DNA of 64,000 nucleotides from Vibrio sp. S17_S38. GTDB lineage: Bacteria; Pseudomonadota; Gammaproteobacteria; Enterobacterales; Vibrionaceae. Numbering within the stretch: the first letter of the stretch is position 1; the number at the start of each line of letters is the position of its first letter. The notes under the pieces were generated by a model. That model worked only from the letters and a program-made list of their open reading frames with translations. It made no database searches and had not been told where the DNA came from. Both the position numbers and the translations under genes were made by a program. Location: the NCBI RefSeq assembly GCF_014694375.1, contig NZ_JAAUWW010000006.1:1-64000 (forward strand), given 5' to 3'. Shown piece by piece: positions 45,435-53,670 of the stretch.

Positions 45435-47542
45435 CCATAAATTCCTCTGGAGTGGTTATAGCGTTTCTTCTTTTTACGCTCGAAAACAGGCGACTGATCC
45501 GCATCAACCACATTGCTATTCAACTGCCAGTCTTGCGCCCAACTAGGAGGGTTATCCCAATTGATTTCATCACCGCCCTTGTAGTGCATTCCGGCTTCGG
45601 CATAACAACAAAGGTCGAATGATTCATTGCGCGTTTTATCCGGACATTGCCAATCACCATTTTCATTGATGTATTCTGCCGTCAGCTCATCGAACCAATC
45701 TCGACTGGCCCAACTCGGCAACCAAAAGAAACGCGAACCAAATTCCGCACGGCCATAACTGGCAGCCACACGGTTTTTTAAGCGGTTGGTATGCAGAATT
45801 AATAATGGAATTTCGCCATGTGCGAGTTTGGAACGTTTATCTGGGAAGCTTTCTTTCACCAAGTTCTCTTGATTGCGATTGCTTCCCCCTTTCACTAAAC
45901 GGAATAAATGGGTTAAGCCTTTTCCTTTAAGCCGGTTATAAAACTGATACGCCTGATCGGTCACACTCGTCGCTTTGTTCTTAGCTTTTTCATTTCCTAA
46001 AGCACTCGAACCACCAGAATCACACAGAGTTAAATAAGGTTTCATCACACGGCCTGAACCGTCTGCCAATGGATAGGTTTTCTTGATCACTGTTTCAATC
46101 AACAAATCCCAGTCTTCGGCATAGATGGCAGGATTTACCCGTTCATTATTGCGATTCGGGTTAGTAAGAATTTCATAGCGATCAATAACCCATCTTTGCA
46201 AACCTTCACCAAAGACTTGAGCTTGCACAATAAAGCGAGGGTTAGACTTACCACCTTGTACATCAATAGACATAATAAGAAAGCGACCACCAACAGGCAC
46301 GACAGCGCGATCATAAGGTGCTTGTTCAGCACGTTCTTGAAGCTCATGAGCACCTACATCATTACTTTGCGTTTGCAGAATATAAGGACGACCAACATCG
46401 ACGTTAAAAAACGATTTCAGCGAGTCTTCATCACCGCTTTCGTCATAAATCTTTTGTGCGGTTAAATAGTTATAAACGAGGTTTTCCCAACTTTGATAAG
46501 AGGCAACCACTCCTTCAAACCAGAACGTGGCCCACTTCGATTGACGAATCTCTGACTCATCAAACACTTGCTCACCAAACTGGGTTACTTCACCTTCGCG
46601 GAACCAGCGCCCCGTTAAATTCAGGTCTTGTTTTTGTTTCTCATTCACTTCATGCGAACAACGAGGGCAAGTGCATACCGTTGATTTCGCTTTTTTCTGA
46701 AAGTCTTCTATCGAGTCATCCCATTTAAGCGTTTCAAATAAAGGCTGAAACCATGCATTGCAATCAGGGCAAAGCCAATAGAAACGACGGCGATCCCCTT
46801 GGTTATAAAGCTGAGCAATTCCGCCACAAGGTTGTGCCTCATGTTGGCCTAGCTTTTCCTCGGGTACCGGATGACGAACCACACGACCTGGAGAGCTTTC
46901 GGCCATTGCCATGCCTGAGCTTTTGGCATTCTGAATACGTTTAAGTAGTAATCGAAACTTACTCCCTTCTTCCCCCACACCATCATCGGCACGGTCATAA
47001 TCAGAAATACCTGCATAGCGAAAGGTTTCAGCGGATAAGCTCGATTCAGTGGCAGAATCTAAGTTCAGGTTCATGCCATTTAAAAAGTGCTTATAGGTTA
47101 AGGTGTCGTCTGATTTTCGCCCCGTTCTTAGCTTGTTAATGTCTTGCGTAGCTGAAAATGCGCGAGATAAATCCTTTTTAGAAATGCTCTCGGCTTTCTT
47201 CTTGGTGGAGTAGATCAGCAACATATCGCCAGGCGCTTGTGTCACTGTGTAATTTATCCACCCTTCCACCAATGCTTTGGTTTTACCGCTACGTGCTGGC
47301 CCCATTAAAATTTCAGCTTCATAAATACGGCGAGATAAACTGTTCAACGGCTCGCGCATATAGGGCACTTGGCTCGATAAGAACTTAACTGCATCGGTAC
47401 CATCAGAGATCCACAAACCATCATCAGCTGCTTCAACTGGTGTTTTTGATGTGGGCTTGCAAAGGTAAGCTAAATCTCGACGGGTTTGTGACGCATCAGC
47501 AAACTGCACATCTAAGCGAGGGTCGAAAGTATTCAAACTCAT
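45431..47542 (-). CDS. Terminase large subunit, lambda gpA family
   Basis: A 703-residue terminase. The ATPase has GPARSGKTKALVEGW and MLLIYSTKKKA, and a zinc-ribbon-like insertion (LCPDCNAWF; CTCPRC) precedes the nuclease-like C-terminal half (FLIMSIDVQGG; TLCDSGG). The gpA family cuts at cos or headful sites; the packaging type cannot be told from here. It overlaps gpW by four bases. Confidence 0.92.
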   Translation of the reverse strand: MSLNTFDPRLDVQFADASQTRRDLAYLCKPTSKTPVEAADDGLWISDGTDAVKFLSSQVPYMREPLNSLSRRIYEAEILMGPARSGKTKALVEGWINYTVTQAPGDMLLIYSTKKKAESISKKDLSRAFSATQDINKLRTGRKSDDTLTYKHFLNGMNLNLDSATESSLSAETFRYAGISDYDRADDGVGEEGSKFRLLLKRIQNAKSSGMAMAESSPGRVVRHPVPEEKLGQHEAQPCGGIAQLYNQGDRRRFYWLCPDCNAWFQPLFETLKWDDSIEDFQKKAKSTVCTCPRCSHEVNEKQKQDLNLTGRWFREGEVTQFGEQVFDESEIRQSKWATFWFEGVVASYQSWENLVYNYLTAQKIYDESGDEDSLKSFFNVDVGRPYILQTQSNDVGAHELQERAEQAPYDRAVVPVGGRFLIMSIDVQGGKSNPRFIVQAQVFGEGLQRWVIDRYEILTNPNRNNERVNPAIYAEDWDLLIETVIKKTYPLADGSGRVMKPYLTLCDSGGSSALGNEKAKNKATSVTDQAYQFYNRLKGKGLTHLFRLVKGGSNRNQENLVKESFPDKRSKLAHGEIPLLILHTNRLKNRVAASYGRAEFGSRFFWLPSWASRDWFDELTAEYINENGDWQCPDKTRNESFDLCCYAEAGMHYKGGDEINWDNPPSWAQDWQLNSNVVDADQSPVFERKKKKRYNHSRGIYG

Positions 47543-47558
47543 AATGCTTCCTCACCTA

Positions 47559-48029
47559 TTACTCTTGCTCGATTTGTTCTGAAAGCGCGCCCAAATCAAA
47601 GTTTAATAAGCGTTCTAATTCTTCTAGTTGATGGGTAGTAACATCGGGGATCGCAGTTTCAATTCGGGTAATCACTTTGTCTTTAAATGATTTAATCGAA
47701 CCAATTAGCGCACCGATTTCTTGTTCGTATTCCACTTTAGAAATGGTCTCGCTAGCTGCCGCCATTAAGTTGAGCTTTTCGGTTTGCGCTTGAATATACG
47801 CACGTAACTCAGCAGCTGTTCTAAAGCCCATTAGATCGGGCGCATCACTTTCTTTTACTGGTCGTTGGCATAAATACGGCGCGACTTGCACAACATCATA
47901 AAGCGGTGTTGCACCTTTGAAGGCAACAGGCTCAATACCTGCCGCTTTTAAATTCTTACGGATAGTTGAACGATGTTTACCAAACTGCTCTAACTCCGTG
48001 GTATTCCAAAATCGTTTCTCATTGTTCAT
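47559..48029 (-). CDS. Terminase small subunit (Nu1/DUF1441-like)
   Basis: A 156-residue protein with an N-terminal winged-helix start (ELEQFGKHRSTIRKNLKAAG) and a long C-terminal helix (TAIPDVTTHQLEELERLL). It resembles the DUF1441/Nu1 small-terminase group and lies directly upstream of the large subunit. Confidence 0.75.
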   Translation of the reverse strand: MNNEKRFWNTTELEQFGKHRSTIRKNLKAAGIEPVAFKGATPLYDVVQVAPYLCQRPVKESDAPDLMGFRTAAELRAYIQAQTEKLNLMAAASETISKVEYEQEIGALIGSIKSFKDKVITRIETAIPDVTTHQLEELERLLNFDLGALSEQIEQE

Positions 48030-48259
48030 TGTGTCCTATCCGTTATTAATAAATTGTTAAGCTGTCTCTCCAGCTGTCACGCCATCCTCTATAAAGAGTC
48101 GCCAATGCTGACGTTACACCATGTCCGTAGATACGACGGGGCTTGTTCCTTTTTGATTCGTTTTATGCGCTAAGGTAAGGACGCCTATCACGGCTAACAC
48201 AAAAGACAGCGAGGAACCGACGCTTGCAGGCCACCTGGAAAAGTAAGCACCGAGAAAAT

Positions 48260-48326
48260 AAAAACGGGCAGATGAATAAAGATACGGTGGACGACCACCC
48301 AAATGTGCAAGTGCATCATCTGCCCG
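48260..48326 (-). terminator. Terminator between lysis and terminase genes
   Basis: On the minus strand an 11-bp outer stem CGGGCAGATGA / TCATCTGCCCG encloses a GGTGG / CCACC hairpin and is followed by five T. The whole gap 48030-48342 has no convincing gene. A 62-codon frame at 48114-48302 starts inside this hairpin and lacks a ribosome site. Confidence 0.65.
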
Positions 48327-48342
48327 AAACTGGTTATAAAAA

Positions 48343-48597
48343 CTATTGGATGTGATAAAACTGGCGTAGCTGCTCTATTTGATTCGCACACGATCGCCAA
48401 CTAGCATGCCAAATAGGATCACGCTCCACCGCTTCACCATAGGTTTTAGGCGGTTGATTAAATGGACGTAAGCAAGGGCTAATCAAATTGGGAGGCGGCT
48501 TGCGCTCTATCGTTTTGTACTGAGTCACCACTCTGGTATTGCTCGCGCATCCGCTCAGTAGCAGCATCAGGAATAGCAGTGTGAGAACATTCTTCAT
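48343..48597 (-). CDS. Rz1-like outer-membrane spanin lipoprotein
   Basis: An 84-residue lipoprotein with lipobox LLSGC followed by Ala-Ser and a Pro-containing mature part (ERKPPPNL). It starts inside the Rz-like gene in another frame, the classic Rz/Rz1 arrangement. With the inner-membrane spanin it fuses the two membranes at the last step of lysis. It is longer than lambda Rz1 and the overlap is partial. Confidence 0.8.
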   Translation of the reverse strand: MKNVLTLLFLMLLLSGCASNTRVVTQYKTIERKPPPNLISPCLRPFNQPPKTYGEAVERDPIWHASWRSCANQIEQLRQFYHIQ

Positions 48598-48913
48598 GTT
48601 GAATCACCGTTCTTACTTGGGTTTGAGTTTGCGAGGCTTGTTGCTGCAATTTATGGTTGTCTTGGTTGAGTTGATCCACCAAGTACTGATTCATATCACG
48701 CTCTTGCTTTCGCTTTTCAACCAAAGCCGATAACGCTTGGTTTTCTGCAATCACATCACCTAAGCGCTCTTTGATTAACTTGTTCTCAGCGCTCAATTTG
48801 TCATTGCGTGCCTCTTGCAAGTAATTAGCCGCCATACTGAACGCCAACAAAATCAAAAGAATGGGAGCAACCTTGGCAAGCATGCCACTAAATAAGCTCG
48901 AAATGAGGTCCAT
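48479..48913 (-). CDS. Rz-like inner-membrane spanin
   Basis: A 144-residue protein with an N-terminal membrane anchor (LAKVAPILLILLAFSMAANYL) and a coiled-coil periplasmic part (ENKLIKERLGDVIAENQALS). The start at 48913 (MDLISSLF) has GGGGGAG five bases upstream. It overlaps the endolysin end by 26 bases and the Rz1-like gene by about 119 bases. Confidence 0.78.
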   Translation of the reverse strand: MDLISSLFSGMLAKVAPILLILLAFSMAANYLQEARNDKLSAENKLIKERLGDVIAENQALSALVEKRKQERDMNQYLVDQLNQDNHKLQQQASQTQTQVRTVIQHEECSHTAIPDAATERMREQYQSGDSVQNDRAQAASQFD

Positions 48914-49307
48914 CGTAACTCCCCCTTTGTACTTCATCTTTGCTTGATCCGTTCTGGTTCCAGTCACCACCCCAACGAATCTTCACACCTTCTTCTTCCG
49001 CCGCTTTAAACATGGCCTCAGCGACTAACGGGCATTTATCCCACGCGCATTCACCATTCTCAATCGGCACCAAATCAGCTGCATGAGAATAGCCATCATC
49101 TTGAATCAAGTGTTTGCTGTTTAGCGTCCACGTTTTCTTAGGCGTACCATAGTAAAGCTCGTGCTGGCGCTCTTCCGCTCGCACTGTTTCCGACACAGTA
49201 AAGTCAACACCAACTATCTGAATAGCACGCTTCACCACGCGAACAAGATCAGGGTGACAGCCGCTTAAACGATTTTCGCTACGCTCACTTAAATAATATT
49301 GAGTCAT
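48888..49307 (-). CDS. Endolysin, M15 family peptidase
   Basis: A 139-residue peptidase with the M15 zinc pattern: His in SHAADLVP (HxxxxxxD-type), and HFE in the C-terminal GPHFELI. It opens with a helical substrate-binding segment (DLVRVVKRAIQIVGVDFTV). Phage M15 enzymes cleave L-Ala-D-Glu or related stem bonds. The start ATG overlaps the holin stop. Confidence 0.88.
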   Translation of the reverse strand: MTQYYLSERSENRLSGCHPDLVRVVKRAIQIVGVDFTVSETVRAEERQHELYYGTPKKTWTLNSKHLIQDDGYSHAADLVPIENGECAWDKCPLVAEAMFKAAEEEGVKIRWGGDWNQNGSSKDEVQRGSYDGPHFELI

Positions 49308-49618
49308 TACTTTTCACCACTAATAATTTTTGAAGTACGGGTTTCAAATAGCGTTAATGCTTTGGTACCCATGTAACCAGACATGCCAGCCAGAAACCCA
49401 GCCAACGGGATAGGTGCTTGAATGTACCAACACAATAGCGAGGTCAGCACACCAACAAAGCCGGAAATAAATGCCTGAATGCAAGCATCACGAAACACAA
49501 AAGCCGAACTGCTTCGGCGTAGGTTAATAACGTAAGTCACAACACCACCCCACAAAGCCACTAAAATGAACAGTGCGTAAGCCAGCAAGCTATAGCCACT
49601 CGGATCTTTTTCTGGCAT
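49307..49618 (-). CDS. Holin
   Basis: A 103-residue protein with three hydrophobic segments (SLLAYALFILVALWGGVVTYV; FISGFVGVLTSLLCW; PLAGFLAGMSGYMGTKAL) and a charged C-terminus. The start at 49618 (MPEKDPSG) has GAGG five bases upstream. Position before an endolysin and Rz/Rz1 makes it the holin of the cassette; the holin class is uncertain. Confidence 0.8.
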   Translation of the reverse strand: MPEKDPSGYSLLAYALFILVALWGGVVTYVINLRRSSSAFVFRDACIQAFISGFVGVLTSLLCWYIQAPIPLAGFLAGMSGYMGTKALTLFETRTSKIISGEK

Positions 49619-49651
49619 AGCCACCTCAAATTGCACTCTTGGTTTATAAGA

Positions 49652-49701
49652 ACGAAAAAAAGCGCCTGCTTGTCTCGGTGAAGAGAAAAGCGAAGGCGCT
49701 T
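49652..49701 (-). terminator. Second terminator upstream of the holin
   Basis: On the minus strand AAGCGCC / GGCGCTT with internal pairing (GCTTTTCTC / GAGACAAGC), followed by seven T. It lies between the late promoter and the holin, as expected for a site overridden by an antiterminator. Confidence 0.75.
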
Positions 49702-49853
49702 GAGAATCATCAAATTATATTGCCTAACTTATTTATTAAAGGGTTGGCTGCCCTACCTCATTCCTGCCACTCGGCCACATGCGGAATACGTCAACATCAC
49801 ATGCCAGATTAACGGGTAACAAGTGCTTCTGGTAACACTCAAATGTCAGAAAC

Positions 49854-49880
49854 AAAAAAGCCCCACCGATTAGGTGAGGC
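49854..49880 (-). terminator. tR'-like terminator just after the late promoter
   Basis: Minus strand GCCTCACC-TAATC-GGTGGGGC followed by six T. It begins about ten bases after the predicted start of the late transcript, so without antitermination only a short RNA of roughly 35 bases would be made. Confidence 0.8.
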
Positions 49881-49894
49881 TATCCAACGTGGTA

Positions 49895-49923
49895 ATTGTG
49901 TACCAAGTTAGGGTGAGTGTCAA
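49895..49923 (-). promoter_or_regulatory. Predicted late promoter (pR'-like)
   Basis: On the minus strand TTGACA (49918-49923), 17-base spacer, CACAAT (49895-49900). Transcription would start near 49888 and run through two terminators into the holin gene. The promoter-terminator-lysis order equals lambda pR'-tR'-S, where Q acts. A Q-binding site was not identified. Confidence 0.65.
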
Positions 49924-50065
49924 TGTTCTACGGAAAATAAAAAACAACAATCACTGTATAAAAAAACAGTATTTAAGTGTAATCTATGTGATATGCGAAA
50001 CAACAAAACCGATGCATTGCTTACTCATATACACTAGAATGCAAGGTACAAAGGTAGAGGGAATG

Positions 50066-50680
50066 ATGAGAATAAATAAATTACAGTTAGGGGCAAGGCT
50101 ATCACTATTTATCGTATCCTATCTCCCTCTATTTTTTATTATGTGTTTTGTCCAAATATACACATATAGTGACTATTTAAATTGGGGTGGCATAAACTAC
50201 CAATCAATAATTACATTCTCTAAATACTTTGGAGCTGTCAGTTTCTTAATTATCCTTTCTTTATTTGGCATATTGGGATTAACTTTATTCTTGAATAACG
50301 TAAAACGAAGATGCCAAACAAGTGGGAGAACAGTGAAAGTATTAGATATTGAAAATAAAAATAGTGAATCAATCAGCTACCTGTTTACATATGTAATCCC
50401 TTTTGTATTTCAAGACTTATCAACATTAACCAATGTTGTTCCTATAGCAATCCTTCTTACAGTAACCGCATTAATTTACATAAACTCCAGCATGATACTT
50501 ATCAATCCCACAATAAGTATTAAATATACATTATACCAAGTCAGTTACCTGGACATTGAAAGTCAAAAGACAAGGAATGGCATGTTCCTAACCACATCAA
50601 AATACTTAGAAGAAGATGACATTTTAGATATTGAAGATGTCGGACCAAAACTTTTTTACGCTGAAACAACTAAGGACTAA
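50066..50680 (+). CDS. kwaA: KwaA, membrane component of Kiwa anti-phage defence
   Basis: A 204-residue protein with about four membrane segments (SLFIVSYLPLFFIMCF; FGAVSFLIILSLFGILGL; LFTYVIPFVFQDL; NVVPIAILLTVTALIYINS) and the KwaA-like signature ENKNSESISYLFTYVIPF. Kiwa is a known two-gene defence system in which membrane KwaA senses infection and recruits KwaB. The start at 50066 is chosen for GTAGAGG five bases upstream. It is transcribed opposite to the flanking lysis and Q genes and has lower GC than they do. Confidence 0.85.
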   Translation: MRINKLQLGARLSLFIVSYLPLFFIMCFVQIYTYSDYLNWGGINYQSIITFSKYFGAVSFLIILSLFGILGLTLFLNNVKRRCQTSGRTVKVLDIENKNSESISYLFTYVIPFVFQDLSTLTNVVPIAILLTVTALIYINSSMILINPTISIKYTLYQVSYLDIESQKTRNGMFLTTSKYLEEDDILDIEDVGPKLFYAETTKD

Positions 50681-50681
50681 T

Positions 50682-51701
50682 ATGTTAAAACTAGAAGATC
50701 TTTTAGAGTATGCTGAACAATTAAAGGATGATAAAAAAGCTAAAGTGTCATTGTATTTTGTAACACGGCATCTTAAATCTGGCATGAATAAAAATGCAAA
50801 AGTTACAGATAAGCATGATTTCAAACTAATTAAATCCCCCATAGCGCCTGATATATCAACTTTCTTCAAGCAGACCCTTTCAAATCAAATCATTTCTCAT
50901 GCGTCTAAAGATGATATTGAAATGAAGAATTACACTGTCATTGATGATGATATTGATAACAAGATTTACGCATATGCAATGAACAATGCCATATCTTTTG
51001 CTCAAGTCATTAATGAAAATATAAAGTCAGACAAAATCCCAGAACTCACTTCATTGACGGATATCCAGGATAACCTTTGGGCTTATTGCATTAAAGTTCA
51101 ACAGGGTCCTAGCTTAACTTATTCTTTTCGGAAGATAAGCCGGGGGAAAGTAACCACTAATGAACCCCAGGATGTCTTACAACGTATTTCAGCTATGTTT
51201 GACAAATCTGGTGGAGAACTAAAAACCTTTGATGGAAGCGTGGTTAGTTTTGATGATAAGATCGACTGTATCTATATTGAAGAGCAATTTTATGTTTTTC
51301 ATAAGAAAAGCTTTGAATCTATTGTAGGTCTTGAAGCTGAATTTACCGAAGCTGCACAAAAAACTTTAAATACAATTAAAGATTTTAATCTAGTTGAAGG
51401 GCTAGATATCATTGAAAAAGCAATCCTACACAAGCCATCATTAAGAAAAACTCTTGCTCATATTGCAGAAAAAGGCAATCACACCACATTGAACAAAGAT
51501 GAAGTACAATCCATGAATGGAGTACTTCAAATGTTCCAAGGTGAAGAGTTTACAATCAACGGTGACGGTAAAATCGTTATAGAAGATGAAAAGCAGGGAC
51601 GTAATTTCCTTAAACTGCTCAATGATTATTATAAGCAAGGGATGACTACTAAAAAATACTACGCAACAGATAGCGGAAGTCTAGTAAACCCAGCTAAATA
51701 A
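50682..51701 (+). CDS. kwaB: KwaB, DUF4868 effector of Kiwa anti-phage defence
   Basis: A 339-residue DUF4868 protein with family landmarks YSFRKISRGKVTTNE, SFDDKIDCIYIEEQFYVFHK and KSFESIVGL. KwaB is known as the DNA-binding effector partner of KwaA that stops phage replication and transcription. The start at 50682 follows the kwaA stop by one base and has AAGGA five bases upstream. A terminator follows, so kwaAB is a self-contained cargo unit. Confidence 0.87.
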   Translation: MLKLEDLLEYAEQLKDDKKAKVSLYFVTRHLKSGMNKNAKVTDKHDFKLIKSPIAPDISTFFKQTLSNQIISHASKDDIEMKNYTVIDDDIDNKIYAYAMNNAISFAQVINENIKSDKIPELTSLTDIQDNLWAYCIKVQQGPSLTYSFRKISRGKVTTNEPQDVLQRISAMFDKSGGELKTFDGSVVSFDDKIDCIYIEEQFYVFHKKSFESIVGLEAEFTEAAQKTLNTIKDFNLVEGLDIIEKAILHKPSLRKTLAHIAEKGNHTTLNKDEVQSMNGVLQMFQGEEFTINGDGKIVIEDEKQGRNFLKLLNDYYKQGMTTKKYYATDSGSLVNPAK

Positions 51702-51706
51702 GTAAA

Positions 51707-51725
51707 AGCGCTCAAAATGAGCGCT
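51707..51725. terminator. Terminator between convergent kwaB and the Q-like gene
   Basis: AGCGCTCA-AAA-TGAGCGCT, an 8-bp perfect stem with short A/T-rich flanks. Confidence 0.65.
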
Positions 51726-51732
51726 AACTTCA

Positions 51733-52329
51733 TCAAGCAGCCGCCTCCCTCTCTTCTTCAACCAATCTTTCCATCATCGCCAGCATCGCAGCCGTTCTTT
51801 GACCTAACAACCATTTAACTAACTCAGGTAACACGGGATGATAAGCCTTAAAACGTGAGTATGTGATCGGCAAGGTTTGGCAAAATACTGAAAAGCGCGT
51901 TTCCATCTCCCATTCAATGCGGCCATCGGTACAGCACATGCACTTACGAATATTACGATTCGAGTGACGACCTCGAACCTTTCCACTGCCATTGCATTCT
52001 GGGCAGATTCGGCCATTGGCGTTGCAGGCTTCCATGATTGCCGTGACGCATAACGCTTGTAATGCTTTGTCTGGGTAGGTGCCACGAAAGTCTTGCATTA
52101 AACGTTGTGCTTCAACCAAAGTGGATTGATAAAGTAATTTGGCACTGTGTTGATCACCTAGGCATTCAACGAACAACACCAAAAAACCTACTGGGGATTC
52201 TTTCCATGTGATCCCCACCATGGCGAGCTGTTCATCTAAACCAAACAAACCTTTACCACCTGCGGCTTGCATTGCTTCATAGTTAATGCCTTTTAAATTG
52301 AATTTGGCTAATAAGGTTTCTGGTTTCAT
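51733..52329 (-). CDS. Late antitermination protein, lambda Q-like
   Basis: A 198-residue protein with a zinc finger-like CPECNGSGKVRG...CMCCTDGR in the middle, flanked by helices. It aligns by eye with lambda Q (CRDCHGTG...CGRCKGVG, then a C-terminal helical domain). It would load onto RNA polymerase at the late promoter near 49.9 kb. It overlaps the upstream methylase gene by four bases and is the last gene of the leftward early operon. Confidence 0.72.
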   Translation of the reverse strand: MKPETLLAKFNLKGINYEAMQAAGGKGLFGLDEQLAMVGITWKESPVGFLVLFVECLGDQHSAKLLYQSTLVEAQRLMQDFRGTYPDKALQALCVTAIMEACNANGRICPECNGSGKVRGRHSNRNIRKCMCCTDGRIEWEMETRFSVFCQTLPITYSRFKAYHPVLPELVKWLLGQRTAAMLAMMERLVEEEREAAA

Positions 52330-52919
52330 GCGCTTGCCTCCATGCTTTCTTTTTGATCACTTTCTTCAGCCTCAATATGAATAGAACCATCACATTCATT
52401 ACCAAACACATCCCAACCGGGTGTGGCGATACGAGCAAATAATTCAAGCCTTGGAACATCACCGGCTAACTGCACAATGTCGTCACGAAATTCATTCGGC
52501 TTTTCACTATGACGCCCTACCACAGCACGACGCACAGCACGAACGCTACGGCTCGCAGGTTTAAACTTGCCTTTAGTGGCGATAATGGCCGACTCAGATC
52601 CCGCTCGCGTGTAATAACCCATGCCAAAAAATGGATTGTTCTTGATGGTGAGCTTTTCCCACACAAAGCCATTCATGTTTTTAAGCGTAAAGCCCCACGC
52701 CTTAACCAAATCAATCGCTTCTTGTGGCATTGCACCTACCCACCACATAACAAGTAAACAATCATCTGCAGCAAGGTCTGCAATTGGCAAGGCTTTCAAA
52801 TCATCAATGCTCATACAATCATAATGAGACGCTGCGCCAGAATTCATATTTCCACCGCTTTTCTTGGAATTAAACGCCCAAGGAGGATCGGCATAAATCA
52901 CTTGGTACTTTTTATTCAT
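52326..52919 (-). CDS. DNA N6-adenine methyltransferase, MT-A70 family
   Basis: A 197-residue enzyme with catalytic DPPW (YADPPWAF, residues 8-15) and the SAM-binding GRHSEKPNEFRD region of MT-A70 phage methylases. The family methylates adenine in phage DNA, which may protect it from restriction. It overlaps both neighbours by four bases within the replication operon. Confidence 0.85.
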   Translation of the reverse strand: MNKKYQVIYADPPWAFNSKKSGGNMNSGAASHYDCMSIDDLKALPIADLAADDCLLVMWWVGAMPQEAIDLVKAWGFTLKNMNGFVWEKLTIKNNPFFGMGYYTRAGSESAIIATKGKFKPASRSVRAVRRAVVGRHSEKPNEFRDDIVQLAGDVPRLELFARIATPGWDVFGNECDGSIHIEAEESDQKESMEASA

Positions 52920-53659
52920 GCTGCCCTCCCTGTTTTCACATGCGACTTACGATAACTATCCCACGTAAACGGTACCCACTGACCGCCGTTCTCCATCAAT
53001 CGTTCTACAGCTCGTTCGCCTAAGCATTCCACCAATTCGCTATTGGCTAGGTTGGTGAGTACGCCCGTTGGTTTATCGGCAATGTAACGGTTATCAATGA
53101 TTTGATTGAGCATGATCGCCTCGTTGTTGTTTCTGCGTTGCAAACCGACTTCATCCAGAATCAATAAATCTACTTGGCTTAGGTGTTTGATGATCTGCGT
53201 TTCGGTCACTTCTGGGTTTGGTTGGTATGAGTTACGCAATTGCATCATCAAATCCGACACGGTGATCACTACCACCGATTTTTGACGCGCTAACAACCCA
53301 TTGCCAATGGCACAAGCTAAGTGATTTTTACCCGTACCAGGGCGACCGCTGAATACAAAATTACGCACGGCACCTTTGCAATACCCTGCAAACAAACTGC
53401 TGGCGATTTGGTAGGCTTGGCGTTGTTCTGCTCGCTCGGTGTAGTAATTATCAAACGCACAGTTCAGGTGCTTTTTCTTGATACCACAACGGCCAATCAC
53501 GTTTTTAACTTTGGTGGCTTGGCACTGGTCGTACACTTCACGGCTAAGCTTGGCGGCTTCCTGTTCGTGAAAGGCTCGCATTTCTGCAACGGTTGTAAAC
53601 TTGGGTTGCACATGTGCCGGCACACAACGTTGTAATCGTTCAAATACGCTCATAATCAA
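52916..53659 (-). CDS. DnaC-like helicase loader
   Basis: A 247-residue AAA+ ATPase: Walker A FSGRPGTGKNHLA, Walker B LLILDEVG, arginine finger region ERAVERLME. It loads the host replicative helicase DnaB at the phage origin, taking the role of lambda P. The start at 53659 could also be two codons downstream (MSVFERL). Confidence 0.88.
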   Translation of the reverse strand: MIMSVFERLQRCVPAHVQPKFTTVAEMRAFHEQEAAKLSREVYDQCQATKVKNVIGRCGIKKKHLNCAFDNYYTERAEQRQAYQIASSLFAGYCKGAVRNFVFSGRPGTGKNHLACAIGNGLLARQKSVVVITVSDLMMQLRNSYQPNPEVTETQIIKHLSQVDLLILDEVGLQRRNNNEAIMLNQIIDNRYIADKPTGVLTNLANSELVECLGERAVERLMENGGQWVPFTWDSYRKSHVKTGRAA

Positions 53660-53670
53660 AAATCCCTTTT

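Noticed and set aside
48114..48302. A 62-codon frame with one hydrophobic segment between Rz1 and the small terminase gene
   Set aside because: It starts inside the terminator hairpin, has no ribosome site and has no similarity I recognise.
49741..49800. Possible tRNA gene on the minus strand between the two late terminators
   Set aside because: A GGCCGAGTGGC segment and a GGGCAGCC end look tRNA-like, and phages do carry tRNAs here. However, no cloverleaf forms: no matching acceptor strand, no TTCGA T-loop, and the only anticodon-like loop lacks the conserved T at position 33.
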